A stretch of DNA of 64,000 nt from an uncultured Lachnospiraceae bacterium (GTDB lineage: Bacteria; Bacillota; Clostridia; Lachnospirales; Lachnospiraceae). The position numbers and the translations under genes are program-made. The DNA lies in contig URRQ01000004.1 in the NCBI GenBank assembly GCA_900550235.1, positions 11,061 to 75,060 on the forward strand, read 5' to 3'. The notes beneath the pieces were generated by a model that was not told the DNA's origin, did no database searches, and saw only the letters and a list, made by a program, of their open reading frames with translations. Below are positions 43,833-52,600 of the stretch, piece after piece (position 1 is the stretch's first letter; each line of letters opens with the position of its first letter).

Positions 43833-45779
43833 ATGGCACGAATCATTCATGTATCAAAAAAAGGAAATGATAGAAATACAGGAGATAAAGACTCTCCATT
43901 TTATAGTATTACAAAAGCTGCAAATACGGCGCTTCCGGGAGACAGGATCGTTGTCCATGAAGGTGTATATCGGGAATGGGTTAGTCCTGTGAACGGAGGT
44001 ATGAGCGCATATCAAAGGATTGCATATGAAGCGGCAGAAGGGGAAAAAGTCGTTATCAAAGGTTCGGAAAAAGTGGAGTATTGGGAGAAAGTAGAAGGGG
44101 CGGTTTGGAAAGCCGTAGTTTCCAATGAGATATTTGGAGACTATAATCCGTTTATGCTCCCGCTGGAAGGAGATTGGCTTCTTTACCCGGAAAACTACAC
44201 ACTTCATCTAGGGGATGTGTATATGAACGGACAATCATTTTATGAAGCGCAGAGTCTGGAAGAGGTGATGGATCCGAAGGAGCGTAGAACAGGATATAAT
44301 CCTCCTTGGACGAACCATGAAGAGCCGATCAGATATCCGGAACAAACTTTGTATGTGTGGTATGCGGAAGTGAGAAGTGAGACTACAACAATATATGCGA
44401 ATTTCCAAGGACAAGATCCGAATAAGGAGTTAGTAGAAATCAACGTAAGGCCATATTGTTTTTATCCGAAAGAAACAGGCGTGAACTATATTACGGTCAG
44501 AGGATTTGAGATGGCACAGGCAGCCTGTCCGTGGGTTCCTCCGACTGCAGATCAACCGGGACTTTTGGGAACGCATTGGAGTAAAGGCTGGATTATAGAA
44601 GATAATATAATCCATGATGCGAAGTGCAGCGGTATCAGTATTGGAAAAGAAGTGACAACCGGACACAATTTCCGTACACGATATTGCTTGAAACCGGGAT
44701 ATCAGAATCAATTGGAATCTGTATTTTCTGCGGTTCAAAAAGGCTGGTCAAAAGAGACGATAGGATCACATATTATTCGAAGAAACAGAATCTATGATTG
44801 CGGACAAAATGGAATCGTAGGACACATGGGATGCGTATTTAGTCAGATTTATGAGAACCACATTTACAATATTGGTGAAAAGCATGAATTCTTTGGGTAT
44901 GAAATTGCCGGAATCAAGCTGCATGCAGCTATTGATGTGGAAATCAGACATAACAATATTCATCATTCTACGCTTGGATTATGGTTAGATTGGCAAGCAC
45001 AAGGAACAAGGGTATCGAAAAATCTGTTCTATAAAAATAATCGAGACTTTATGATAGAGGTTACCCACGGACCATGTATAGTCGATCATAACATTTTCGC
45101 ATCCGAGTATAATCTTGATAATCAGGCGCAGGGAACAGCGTTTTTACATAATTTATGCATGGGAACTATGATGATTGGCAATGATCCGAACCGATCCACG
45201 CCGTATCATTTCGCACATTCTACACAGGTTGCCGGATATGCAGTTGTATATGGAGGAGATGATCGCTGGATGCGCAATATTTTTGTTGGAGGCGCGTCAC
45301 AATATGCGGAAAAATCTGTTAGTGGAACTTGTGGATATGATGGGCACACCACATCGTTACAGGAATATATAGAAAAGGTTCAAGAAAGCGGCATAGAGGA
45401 TATGCGTCCATTCTTGTTGGTGAAACAGCCGGTTATGATTCAGCATAACAGCTATTTTAACGGTGCAAAACCATTTGAAAGAGAAGAAAAGAAGTATGAA
45501 TGCACAGAGAATATAACTGTAGATCTGAAGGAAGAAGGGGACGCCGTTTATCTGAATATTGAGGTTCCGAAAACATTTGTTGAACACAAAGACGGTGTTT
45601 TAAATAGTGAAGAATTGGGAATGGTTCGAATTGTAAGCCTGCCGTATGAAGATGGAAATGGGAATCCGATTCTTTTTTCTACTGATTATTTTGATGAAGA
45701 GAGAATTGAATCTTCCGTAGATGGACCATTTGCGAATCTGAAACAGGGACAGAATAGAGTTTGCGTTTGGAAAGCATAG
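43833..45779 (+). CDS. GH120 beta-xylosidase
   Basis: 648 residues, right-handed parallel beta-helix. The N-terminus HVSKKGNDRNTGDKDSPFYS and the repeated HNNIHHS/HNIFASE coils identify GH120. Asp 386 (LWLDWQAQG) and Glu 409 (FMIEVTHG) are 23 residues apart, the same spacing as the nucleophile and acid/base of the characterised Thermoanaerobacterium enzyme. GH120 enzymes release xylose from xylo-oligosaccharides. No signal peptide, so it acts in the cytosol after import. ATG 43833 follows GGAGG. Confidence 0.88.
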   Translation: MARIIHVSKKGNDRNTGDKDSPFYSITKAANTALPGDRIVVHEGVYREWVSPVNGGMSAYQRIAYEAAEGEKVVIKGSEKVEYWEKVEGAVWKAVVSNEIFGDYNPFMLPLEGDWLLYPENYTLHLGDVYMNGQSFYEAQSLEEVMDPKERRTGYNPPWTNHEEPIRYPEQTLYVWYAEVRSETTTIYANFQGQDPNKELVEINVRPYCFYPKETGVNYITVRGFEMAQAACPWVPPTADQPGLLGTHWSKGWIIEDNIIHDAKCSGISIGKEVTTGHNFRTRYCLKPGYQNQLESVFSAVQKGWSKETIGSHIIRRNRIYDCGQNGIVGHMGCVFSQIYENHIYNIGEKHEFFGYEIAGIKLHAAIDVEIRHNNIHHSTLGLWLDWQAQGTRVSKNLFYKNNRDFMIEVTHGPCIVDHNIFASEYNLDNQAQGTAFLHNLCMGTMMIGNDPNRSTPYHFAHSTQVAGYAVVYGGDDRWMRNIFVGGASQYAEKSVSGTCGYDGHTTSLQEYIEKVQESGIEDMRPFLLVKQPVMIQHNSYFNGAKPFEREEKKYECTENITVDLKEEGDAVYLNIEVPKTFVEHKDGVLNSEELGMVRIVSLPYEDGNGNPILFSTDYFDEERIESSVDGPFANLKQGQNRVCVWKA

Positions 45780-45885
45780 AGATTTGAAGATATTTAAGCA
45801 ACAAAAAATTTGGTAGTTGGACAAAAAATTGCGAAAAAATGGAGTGGAAGTGGATTTCAGAATCAGGAAAATAAATAATGCGTAG

Positions 45886-45915
45886 AAATGGCTGGCAGAA
45901 ATGCTGGCCATTTTT
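45886..45915 (+). terminator. Terminator of the GH120 gene
   Basis: AAATGGC with GCCATTT, an inner TGGCA/TGCTG loop region, then T-run. Confidence 0.75.
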
Positions 45916-45969
45916 GACGATTAAAAAACAGATAAATGTCCTAATTAAATCATAAAAACAATAAATTAT

Positions 45970-46014
45970 ACGTTGTGTATTTTTGAAAACGGAGTTATAA
46001 TTGATACACAACGT
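45970..46014 (+). promoter_or_regulatory. Inverted-repeat operator flanking the HTH-ORF6N promoter
   Basis: ACGTTGTGTAT (45970-45980) and ATACACAACGT (46004-46014), a perfect 11-bp repeat. The -10 TATAAT (45996-46001) and a weak -35 TTGTGT (45973-45978), 17 bases apart, lie inside it. It is 27 bases before the HTH gene, so autorepression by that protein is likely. Confidence 0.75.
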
Positions 46015-46040
46015 GTAAGAAATGAAAGGGTTATAATATT

Positions 46041-46253
46041 ATGGATTGTAGTAAAAAGATAAAAGAATTAAGAGAAAGTACAGGAATGAATAGAAAAGAA
46101 TTTTGTGAGTATTTCGATATTCCATATCGAACAGTCACAGAGTGGGAAAGGGATAACAGACATGCACCGGCGTATGTGTTACGATTATTGGAGTATTATA
46201 TTTGCATGGAAAAATTAATGAAGGATAAGGAGACAAACATAACAGATGAATGA
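46041..46253 (+). CDS. XRE-type HTH protein
   Basis: 70 residues, nearly all one helix-turn-helix domain (KIKELRESTGMNRKEFCEYF, TVTEWERDNRHAP). The start at ATG 46041 has a weak AAAGGG ribosome site. It overlaps the ORF6N gene by eight bases, so the two are co-translated. It probably binds the flanking inverted repeat and represses its own operon (inference), as antitoxin-type HTH proteins do. Confidence 0.85.
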   Translation: MDCSKKIKELRESTGMNRKEFCEYFDIPYRTVTEWERDNRHAPAYVLRLLEYYICMEKLMKDKETNITDE

Positions 46254-47319
46254 TGAAAACACCAAAGTTGTAGATGAAAAAGTGGCAGAAGAAGAGAAAG
46301 AAAAACAGGAAATTATTCTGATTAATGAGGAAACGATTCAGAGTAAGATTTATATTGTTCGTGGTCAGAAGGTTATGCTAGATTTTGAACTGGCGGAAAT
46401 ATATGGATATACAACAACAAAATTTAATCAACAAGTAAAAAATAATATTGAGAAATTTGATGAGGATTTTATGTTTCAACTTACGAAAGAGGAATTCGAT
46501 AACTTGATATCAAAAAATTTGACATCAAGTTGGGGCGGTCGCAGAAAGTTACCAAAAGTCTTTACTGAACAGGGAATATACATGCTTATGACGGTGCTGA
46601 AAGGTGATCTCGCAACGAGACAGAGTAAAGCTTTGATTCGTACTTTTAAGCAGATGAAAGACTATATTATTGAAAATCAAGATTTGATTGGTGAACGAAA
46701 ATATTTACAATTATCCATGCAGATATCTCAAAACATACATACTACTATGGAATTACGTTCGGATTTGAATGATGTAGAAGATCAGATGGCAGAAGTGATA
46801 GATAGACTTAGTAATGTTGTTACTCATTCCGAATTGTCTGAGGTTATGAATGAATTCGGAGAATCACATATTAAACGAGGATATTTAGTTCTAAATGGGA
46901 ATCCATTTAAAGCAGACGTTGTTTATGATGAGATATACAGACAAGCAAAGAAATCTATTTATATTGTGGACAATTATATTGGGCTGAAAACGTTGGAAAA
47001 GTTAATAAATATCCGGTGTGGAGTAGATGTGTCTATATTTAGCGATAACCTTGTAAAAGGTCTTAGGCAAAGCGCATTTGATGATTTTAGTAAGGAATAT
47101 CTAAATTTAAAAATTCAGTTATTCCACGCGGGTGGAATCTTTCATGACAGATATATTATTTTGGATTATGGAACAAATGATGAGAAAATATTTTTGTGTG
47201 GAGCTTTTTCCAAAGATGCTGGTGGAAGAATAACGTCTATTTTAGAGGATTCGGATCGCAAGAAGTATGAGCCTATGATAAAAGAATTGCTTAAAAACAA
47301 GAAGTTGGTATTAAAGTAA
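46246..47319 (+). CDS. ORF6N-domain protein with C-terminal PLD-like motif
   Basis: 357 residues. An acidic lead-in is followed by an ORF6N DNA-binding domain of phage antirepressor type (YIVRGQKVMLDFELAEIYGY, QGIYMLMTVLKGD). A helical middle part (about residues 150-215) follows. The C-terminal domain contains HDRYIILD with His 300, Arg 302 and Asp 307, a match to half of a phospholipase D HxKxxxxD motif, in the same order seen in PLD-like nucleases. So it may be a DNA-binding nuclease or effector. The HTH partner and its operator suggest a toxin-antitoxin or defence pair. Function unknown. Confidence 0.75.
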   Translation: MNDENTKVVDEKVAEEEKEKQEIILINEETIQSKIYIVRGQKVMLDFELAEIYGYTTTKFNQQVKNNIEKFDEDFMFQLTKEEFDNLISKNLTSSWGGRRKLPKVFTEQGIYMLMTVLKGDLATRQSKALIRTFKQMKDYIIENQDLIGERKYLQLSMQISQNIHTTMELRSDLNDVEDQMAEVIDRLSNVVTHSELSEVMNEFGESHIKRGYLVLNGNPFKADVVYDEIYRQAKKSIYIVDNYIGLKTLEKLINIRCGVDVSIFSDNLVKGLRQSAFDDFSKEYLNLKIQLFHAGGIFHDRYIILDYGTNDEKIFLCGAFSKDAGGRITSILEDSDRKKYEPMIKELLKNKKLVLK

Positions 47320-47334
47320 AAATGTAACGGTCTG

Positions 47335-47363
47335 TTGCGTAAATGCTTCATTTTTGCTATGAT
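47335..47363 (+). promoter_or_regulatory. Promoter of hisB
   Basis: TTGCGT (47335-47340), 17 bases, TATGAT (47358-47363) with extended TG. 28 bases before the hisB start. Confidence 0.65.
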
Positions 47364-47391
47364 TAAGCCAAAGTAAAAAGGGGGAAGAATT

Positions 47392-47985
47392 ATGGAGCCG
47401 AGGATTGCTGCGATAGAACGAAAAACAAAGGAGACAGATATTAAATTGTCGTTGAATTTAGATGGAAGTGGGAAGACAAATATCGTTTCGGGAATCCCGT
47501 TTTTTGATCATATGCTGGAGGGATTTGCACGTCACGGGTTATTTGATCTGGAACTTAAATGTGATGGAGATCTTGATGTAGATTCTCACCATACGATCGA
47601 AGATTGTGGGATCGTGTTGGGACAGGCAATAAAAAAGGCGTTGGGAGATAAAAAATCGATCAAACGGTATGGTCATTTTATACTGCCGATGGATGAGACC
47701 TTGATGCTTTGCGCGGTTGATTTATCCGGACGTCCATATTTTTCGTATGATGTAAATTTTACAGTTTCTAAAATTGGAGTAATGGATACGGAGATGGTAC
47801 GAGAATTTTTTTATGCGGTTTCTTACGGAGCAGAAATGAATCTTCATATGAAACAATTAGATGGAGTAAACAATCATCACATAGCAGAAGCTTGCTTTAA
47901 AGCTTTCGGGAAAGCATTGGATATGGCAACGATGTATGAAGAGCGCCTGCGAGGGGGCGTATGGTCTACCAAGGGAACACTTTAA
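47392..47985 (+). CDS. hisB: Imidazoleglycerol-phosphate dehydratase
   Basis: 197 residues. Metal-binding motifs DSHHTIED and NNHHIAEA are present, with the family repeat IPFFDHMLEGFARH. It dehydrates imidazole-glycerol phosphate in histidine synthesis. Here it stands alone, with its own promoter, away from other his genes. GGGGGAAG precedes ATG 47392. Confidence 0.97.
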   Translation: MEPRIAAIERKTKETDIKLSLNLDGSGKTNIVSGIPFFDHMLEGFARHGLFDLELKCDGDLDVDSHHTIEDCGIVLGQAIKKALGDKKSIKRYGHFILPMDETLMLCAVDLSGRPYFSYDVNFTVSKIGVMDTEMVREFFYAVSYGAEMNLHMKQLDGVNNHHIAEACFKAFGKALDMATMYEERLRGGVWSTKGTL

Positions 47986-48009
47986 TCAGTAGAAACTGGA
48001 TTTCTTACG

Positions 48010-48038
48010 TTGACACACCCTTTGGAACTTCGTATAAT
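48010..48038 (+). promoter_or_regulatory. Consensus promoter for the 48076 gene
   Basis: TTGACA (48010-48015), 17 bases, TATAAT (48033-48038), a perfect sigma-A consensus. Confidence 0.85.
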
Positions 48039-48075
48039 TTATACATAAGAATAGAAACTGAGGGGACTGGGGAAT

Positions 48076-48537
48076 ATGATCATTGCAAAAAATGACGAAG
48101 AGAAAAGAAGTAAGATTTGGCGTTGGGTAACGACAATTGCTTCGATTGTGATTGTAGTTGTGGCAGTGTATTTTTTGATTACATTGTTTGCGGGAAATCC
48201 ATTGGAAGGCACATGGAAGAGCCGTGAAAGCACAATGGAGCTTACCATCCATAAAGGGGGAAATGCAACTGTTTTCTGGAAGGAGATGGGTGAAACATCG
48301 AATGTAAAACTGAATCTTAAATTTACAATTGAAAAAGAAGATAAAATGATTGCATTTGAACTGGAAGAACAGGAAATCGAGAAGACGGTGAAAGCGACAG
48401 ATGGTGCGATTACAGAGGAAGCGATTCTGACAGAAGCAGGTATTCTTGAAAATACATTTGATTATAGTTTAAATCATGGTGTACTTACATTGTCCGAGCG
48501 GGAGTATGGAGAGCAGATCGTGTTTGAAAAAGAATAA
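48076..48537 (+). CDS. Membrane-anchored protein of unknown function
   Basis: 153 residues. Short basic start (KNDEEKRSKIWRW), one membrane helix at about residues 17-40, then an extracytosolic domain that begins LEGTWKSRESTMELTIHKGG. The EGTW start of a beta-rich domain resembles lipocalin-like or DUF-type calycin domains, but I cannot place it. It has a perfect consensus promoter and its own terminator. Confidence 0.75.
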   Translation: MIIAKNDEEKRSKIWRWVTTIASIVIVVVAVYFLITLFAGNPLEGTWKSRESTMELTIHKGGNATVFWKEMGETSNVKLNLKFTIEKEDKMIAFELEEQEIEKTVKATDGAITEEAILTEAGILENTFDYSLNHGVLTLSEREYGEQIVFEKE

Positions 48538-48544
48538 GAATAAC

Positions 48545-48582
48545 AAAAAGGGGACGTGAACGAGAAGAGCGTCCCTTTGTTT
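48545..48582 (+). terminator. Terminator of the 48076 gene
   Basis: AAAGGGGACG pairs with CGTCCCTTT (one bulged G), then GTTT. Confidence 0.7.
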
Positions 48583-48609
48583 CACTCATAGGAAAGGAGA
48601 ATTCTCAGT

Positions 48610-49665
48610 ATGAAAAGAGACAATACAAAGGTAATCCGGATTGGGAATGTAGCGATTGGCGGAGGTAATCCCATTGCAATTCAATCTATGACAAATACAA
48701 AAACCGAAGATGTGGAATCTACGGTTGCGCAAATCTTAGCATTGGAAAAAGTAGGATGTGAGATTATTCGCTGTGCAGTACCGACAATGGAGGCGGCAGA
48801 AGCGTTAAAAGAGATTAAGAAACGAATTCATATCCCGCTGGTGGCAGATATTCATTTTGATTATCGTTTGGCAATTGCTGCAATTGAAAATGGCGCGGAC
48901 AAGATTCGCATCAATCCGGGAAATATTGGAGATATTTCTCGAGTGAAGGCAGTTGTGGACAAAGCAAAAGAATATAATATTCCAATTCGTGTTGGTGTAA
49001 ATAGTGGATCTTTAGAGAAAAATCTCGTGGAGAAATACGGAGGTGTCACAGCAGAAGGAATTGTAGAGAGTGCATTAGATAAAGTGCATATTATCGAGGA
49101 ACTAGGATATGACAATCTTGTAGTGAGTATCAAATCTTCAGACGTATTGATGTGTGTGAAAGCCCATGAATTGATCGCAGAAAAATGTCAATATCCATTG
49201 CATGTAGGGATTACGGAAGCCGGAACGATATTATCAGGTAATATTAAATCATCGGTAGGACTGGGGATTATTCTTCACGAAGGAATTGGGGATACGATCC
49301 GTGTGTCTTTGACAGGAGATCCATTGGAAGAAATCAAATCTGCAAAATTAATTTTAAGAACACTTGGACTTCGAAAAGGTGGAATCGAGGTAGTTTCATG
49401 CCCAACATGCGGCCGAACAAAAATAGATCTCATTGGATTAGCCAATCAAGTAGAAGAAATGGTACAAGATATTCCGCTTGATCTGAAAGTGGCAGTAATG
49501 GGCTGTGTTGTGAATGGACCTGGAGAAGCCAAAGAAGCAGATATTGGAATTGCCGGTGGAATTGGAGAAGGACTTTTGATCAAAAAGGGCGAGATCGTGA
49601 AAAAAGTAAAAGAGGAAGAACTTTTGGAAACATTGAGACAAGAACTTTTGAATTGGGGAAAGTAG
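48610..49665 (+). CDS. ispG: 4-hydroxy-3-methylbut-2-enyl diphosphate synthase
   Basis: 351 residues. A TIM barrel start (AIQSMTNTKTEDVEST) and the Fe-S cysteines (SCPTCGRTKIDL, then MGCVVNGPGEA) identify IspG/GcpE. It performs the penultimate step of the MEP isoprenoid route. It ends one base before polC, and the two are likely co-transcribed. Confidence 0.97.
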   Translation: MKRDNTKVIRIGNVAIGGGNPIAIQSMTNTKTEDVESTVAQILALEKVGCEIIRCAVPTMEAAEALKEIKKRIHIPLVADIHFDYRLAIAAIENGADKIRINPGNIGDISRVKAVVDKAKEYNIPIRVGVNSGSLEKNLVEKYGGVTAEGIVESALDKVHIIEELGYDNLVVSIKSSDVLMCVKAHELIAEKCQYPLHVGITEAGTILSGNIKSSVGLGIILHEGIGDTIRVSLTGDPLEEIKSAKLILRTLGLRKGGIEVVSCPTCGRTKIDLIGLANQVEEMVQDIPLDLKVAVMGCVVNGPGEAKEADIGIAGGIGEGLLIKKGEIVKKVKEEELLETLRQELLNWGK

Positions 49666-49666
49666 A

Positions 49667-52600
49667 ATGGGAAAACGGTTTTTTGACGTATTTCCGTCAT
49701 TGAAAGTACAACAAGAGATTGAAAATTTATTTGAGGAAGTGGAAGTAACGAAGGTTACTACCACTTCCTTAAAAGACTGTCTGAAGATCTATTTGCTAAG
49801 TACGCATCTGATTAGAAAAGCTACGATATTTGATATGGAAACGCAGATCAAAGAACAGTTATTTGGTCGAACACCGATTGAAATTCATATTTTAGAAAGT
49901 TATGTACTTTCCAGTCAGTATACACCGGAAAATCTAATGCGAGAGTATCGGGAGAGCATTTTAGACGAATTAAAAGAACGAAGCATGGTGGAATATAATA
50001 TGTTTCTGAACACCAAATATTCTTTTGAAGAAGAGCGAATTCTTTGTTTGACAATGGAAGACAGCGTCATTGCAAAAGGGAAACAAGAAGCAATTGTAGA
50101 GTTGATTCGGAAAGTATTTAATGAACGTTGTAATGTTTCGATAGAAGTTCGTGTTGTCTATGAGAAAGCAAAAGAAAGCAAGTACAAGAAATATAATGAA
50201 CTTCAGCTTCAGCAGGAAATCAATGCCATTGTAGATGGGAATATGGCAAGACACAAAGAGCATGTGCAGGAAGTAAAAGAAGCACGAGAAGAGAAGAAAG
50301 AACAAAAAGAAGCATCGAAAGAAACAGAGAAAAAGACCTTCGCAAAGAATGAATTCAAAAAAGGTGAGTTTAAGAAACGAGAATATCAGCCGATCAAAAA
50401 AACAGATGACCCAACAGTGGTTTATGGACGTGGTTTTGAGGATGAGCCGATCGAGTTGTCACAAGTGGTTGGTGAGATGGGTGAGATTACGATTCGAGGA
50501 AAAGTGATCTCCTTTGAGACAAGAGAAATCCGCAATGAAAAGACGATCATCATGTTTGCAATCACAGATTTTACAGACACCATTATGGTGAAAATGTTTA
50601 CAAGAAACGAACAGCTGCCGGAGATTTTATCGGAAGTAAAAGAAGGAGCTTTTCTCAAAATCAAAGGTGTGACAACGATTGATAAATTTGATGGTGAATT
50701 GACGATTGGATCTGTAACCGGAATTAAAAAGATTCCTAATTTTGTAACAACAAGAATGGATACAAGCCCGGTTAAGAGAGTGGAACTTCATTGCCACACG
50801 AAAATGAGTGATATGGACGGGGTGTCTGAAGTAAAGGACATCGTAAGACGAGCCCATGACTGGGGGCATAAAGCAATCGCAATTACGGATCACGGTGTCG
50901 TACAGGCTTTTCCGGATGCCAATCATTATATTGAAACATTGGATAAAGATGATCCGTTCAAAGTAATCTACGGTGTGGAAGGATATTTGGTTGACGATTT
51001 GACGGAGATTGCAGTTGGAGCGACAGGAGAAACGCTCGACGATACATATGTTGTATTTGATATTGAGACGACTGGATTTAGTTCTGTAAAAGATAGGATC
51101 ATTGAGATTGGAGCAGTCAAAGTAGAAGGCGGAAAAATCGTAGACAGGTACAGTACTTTTGTGAATCCTCAGATACCGATACCATTTGAGATTACAAAGC
51201 TCACAAGCATTACAGATGCCATGGTTATGGATGCTCCGACGATTGAAGAAATACTTCCACAATTTATGGAATTTGTGGGAGAAGCCAGTCTCGTGGCTCA
51301 TAATGCAGGATTTGACGTTGGATTTATTGAAGCGAATCTAAAAAGGTTAGGTATAGAAAAAGAGTTAGTGTCCGTAGATACGGTTGCCCTTGCACGAGTG
51401 TTGTTGCCTACATTATCTCGATACAAATTGAATGTTGTAGCAAAAACTTTGGGGATATCTTTGGAAAACCATCATCGTGCTGTGGATGATGCGGCTGCGA
51501 CAGCAGAAATTTTTGTAAAGTTTGTGGAAATGCTGAAAGAGCGTGAAATAAATACATTGAAGGAAGTAAACGAATTCGGGGCGACGAACCCAGATGCAGT
51601 GAAAAAGATGACTTCGTATCATGTGATTATTTTAGCAAAAAATGATGTGGGACGAGTGAATCTATATACATTGATTTCTATGTCGCACTTGCAGTATTTT
51701 AGCCGTGTTCCCCGTATTCCGAAAAGTGAGCTTATGAAGTACCGGGAAGGATTGATCATCGGAAGCGCCTGTGAGGCGGGAGAACTATATCGCGCATTAT
51801 TAGATGAGAAGTCCGAAGAACAGATTGCTCGAATTGTAAATTTTTATGATTATTTAGAAATTCAACCGTTAGGAAATAACAAGTTTATGATTGAAAGTAA
51901 TCGAATTTCCAATGTGAATTCCATGGAAGATATTCGAAATTTCAATCGTAAGATTGTAGAACTTGGAGAACAATTCAAAAAACCGGTTGTCGGAACGTGT
52001 GATGTTCATTTCCTTGATCCGGAGACAGAAGTATACCGTAGGATCATTATGACAGGAAAAGGATTTGATGATGCAGATGATCAGGCGCCGCTATATCTTC
52101 GGACAACAGAAGAGATGTTGGAAGAGTTTGAATATCTAGGTTCTAAAAAGGCGGAAGAAATCGTCATTACGAATCCGAACAAGATTGCCGACATGGTTGA
52201 ACGAATCGCACCGGTTCGACCGGATAAGTGTCCGCCGGTGATTGAGAATTCTGATCAGACTTTACGAGATATTTGTTATGATAAAGCACATAGTATGTAT
52301 GGGGAGAATCTGCCTGATGTGGTGGTGGAACGATTGGAACGAGAACTGAATTCCATTATTTCCAATGGTTTTGCAGTTATGTATATCATTGCGCAAAAAC
52401 TTGTGTGGAAATCAGTAGAAGACGGATATCTTGTTGGGTCGAGAGGATCTGTTGGTTCTTCGTTTGTAGCGACAATGGCGGGAATCACCGAAGTAAATCC
52501 ATTGAGTCCTCACTATTATTGTAAGAAATGTCACTATAGCGATTTCAATTCGGAAGAAGTACGTGCGTATTCCGGGTTGTCGGGCTGGGATATGCCGGAC

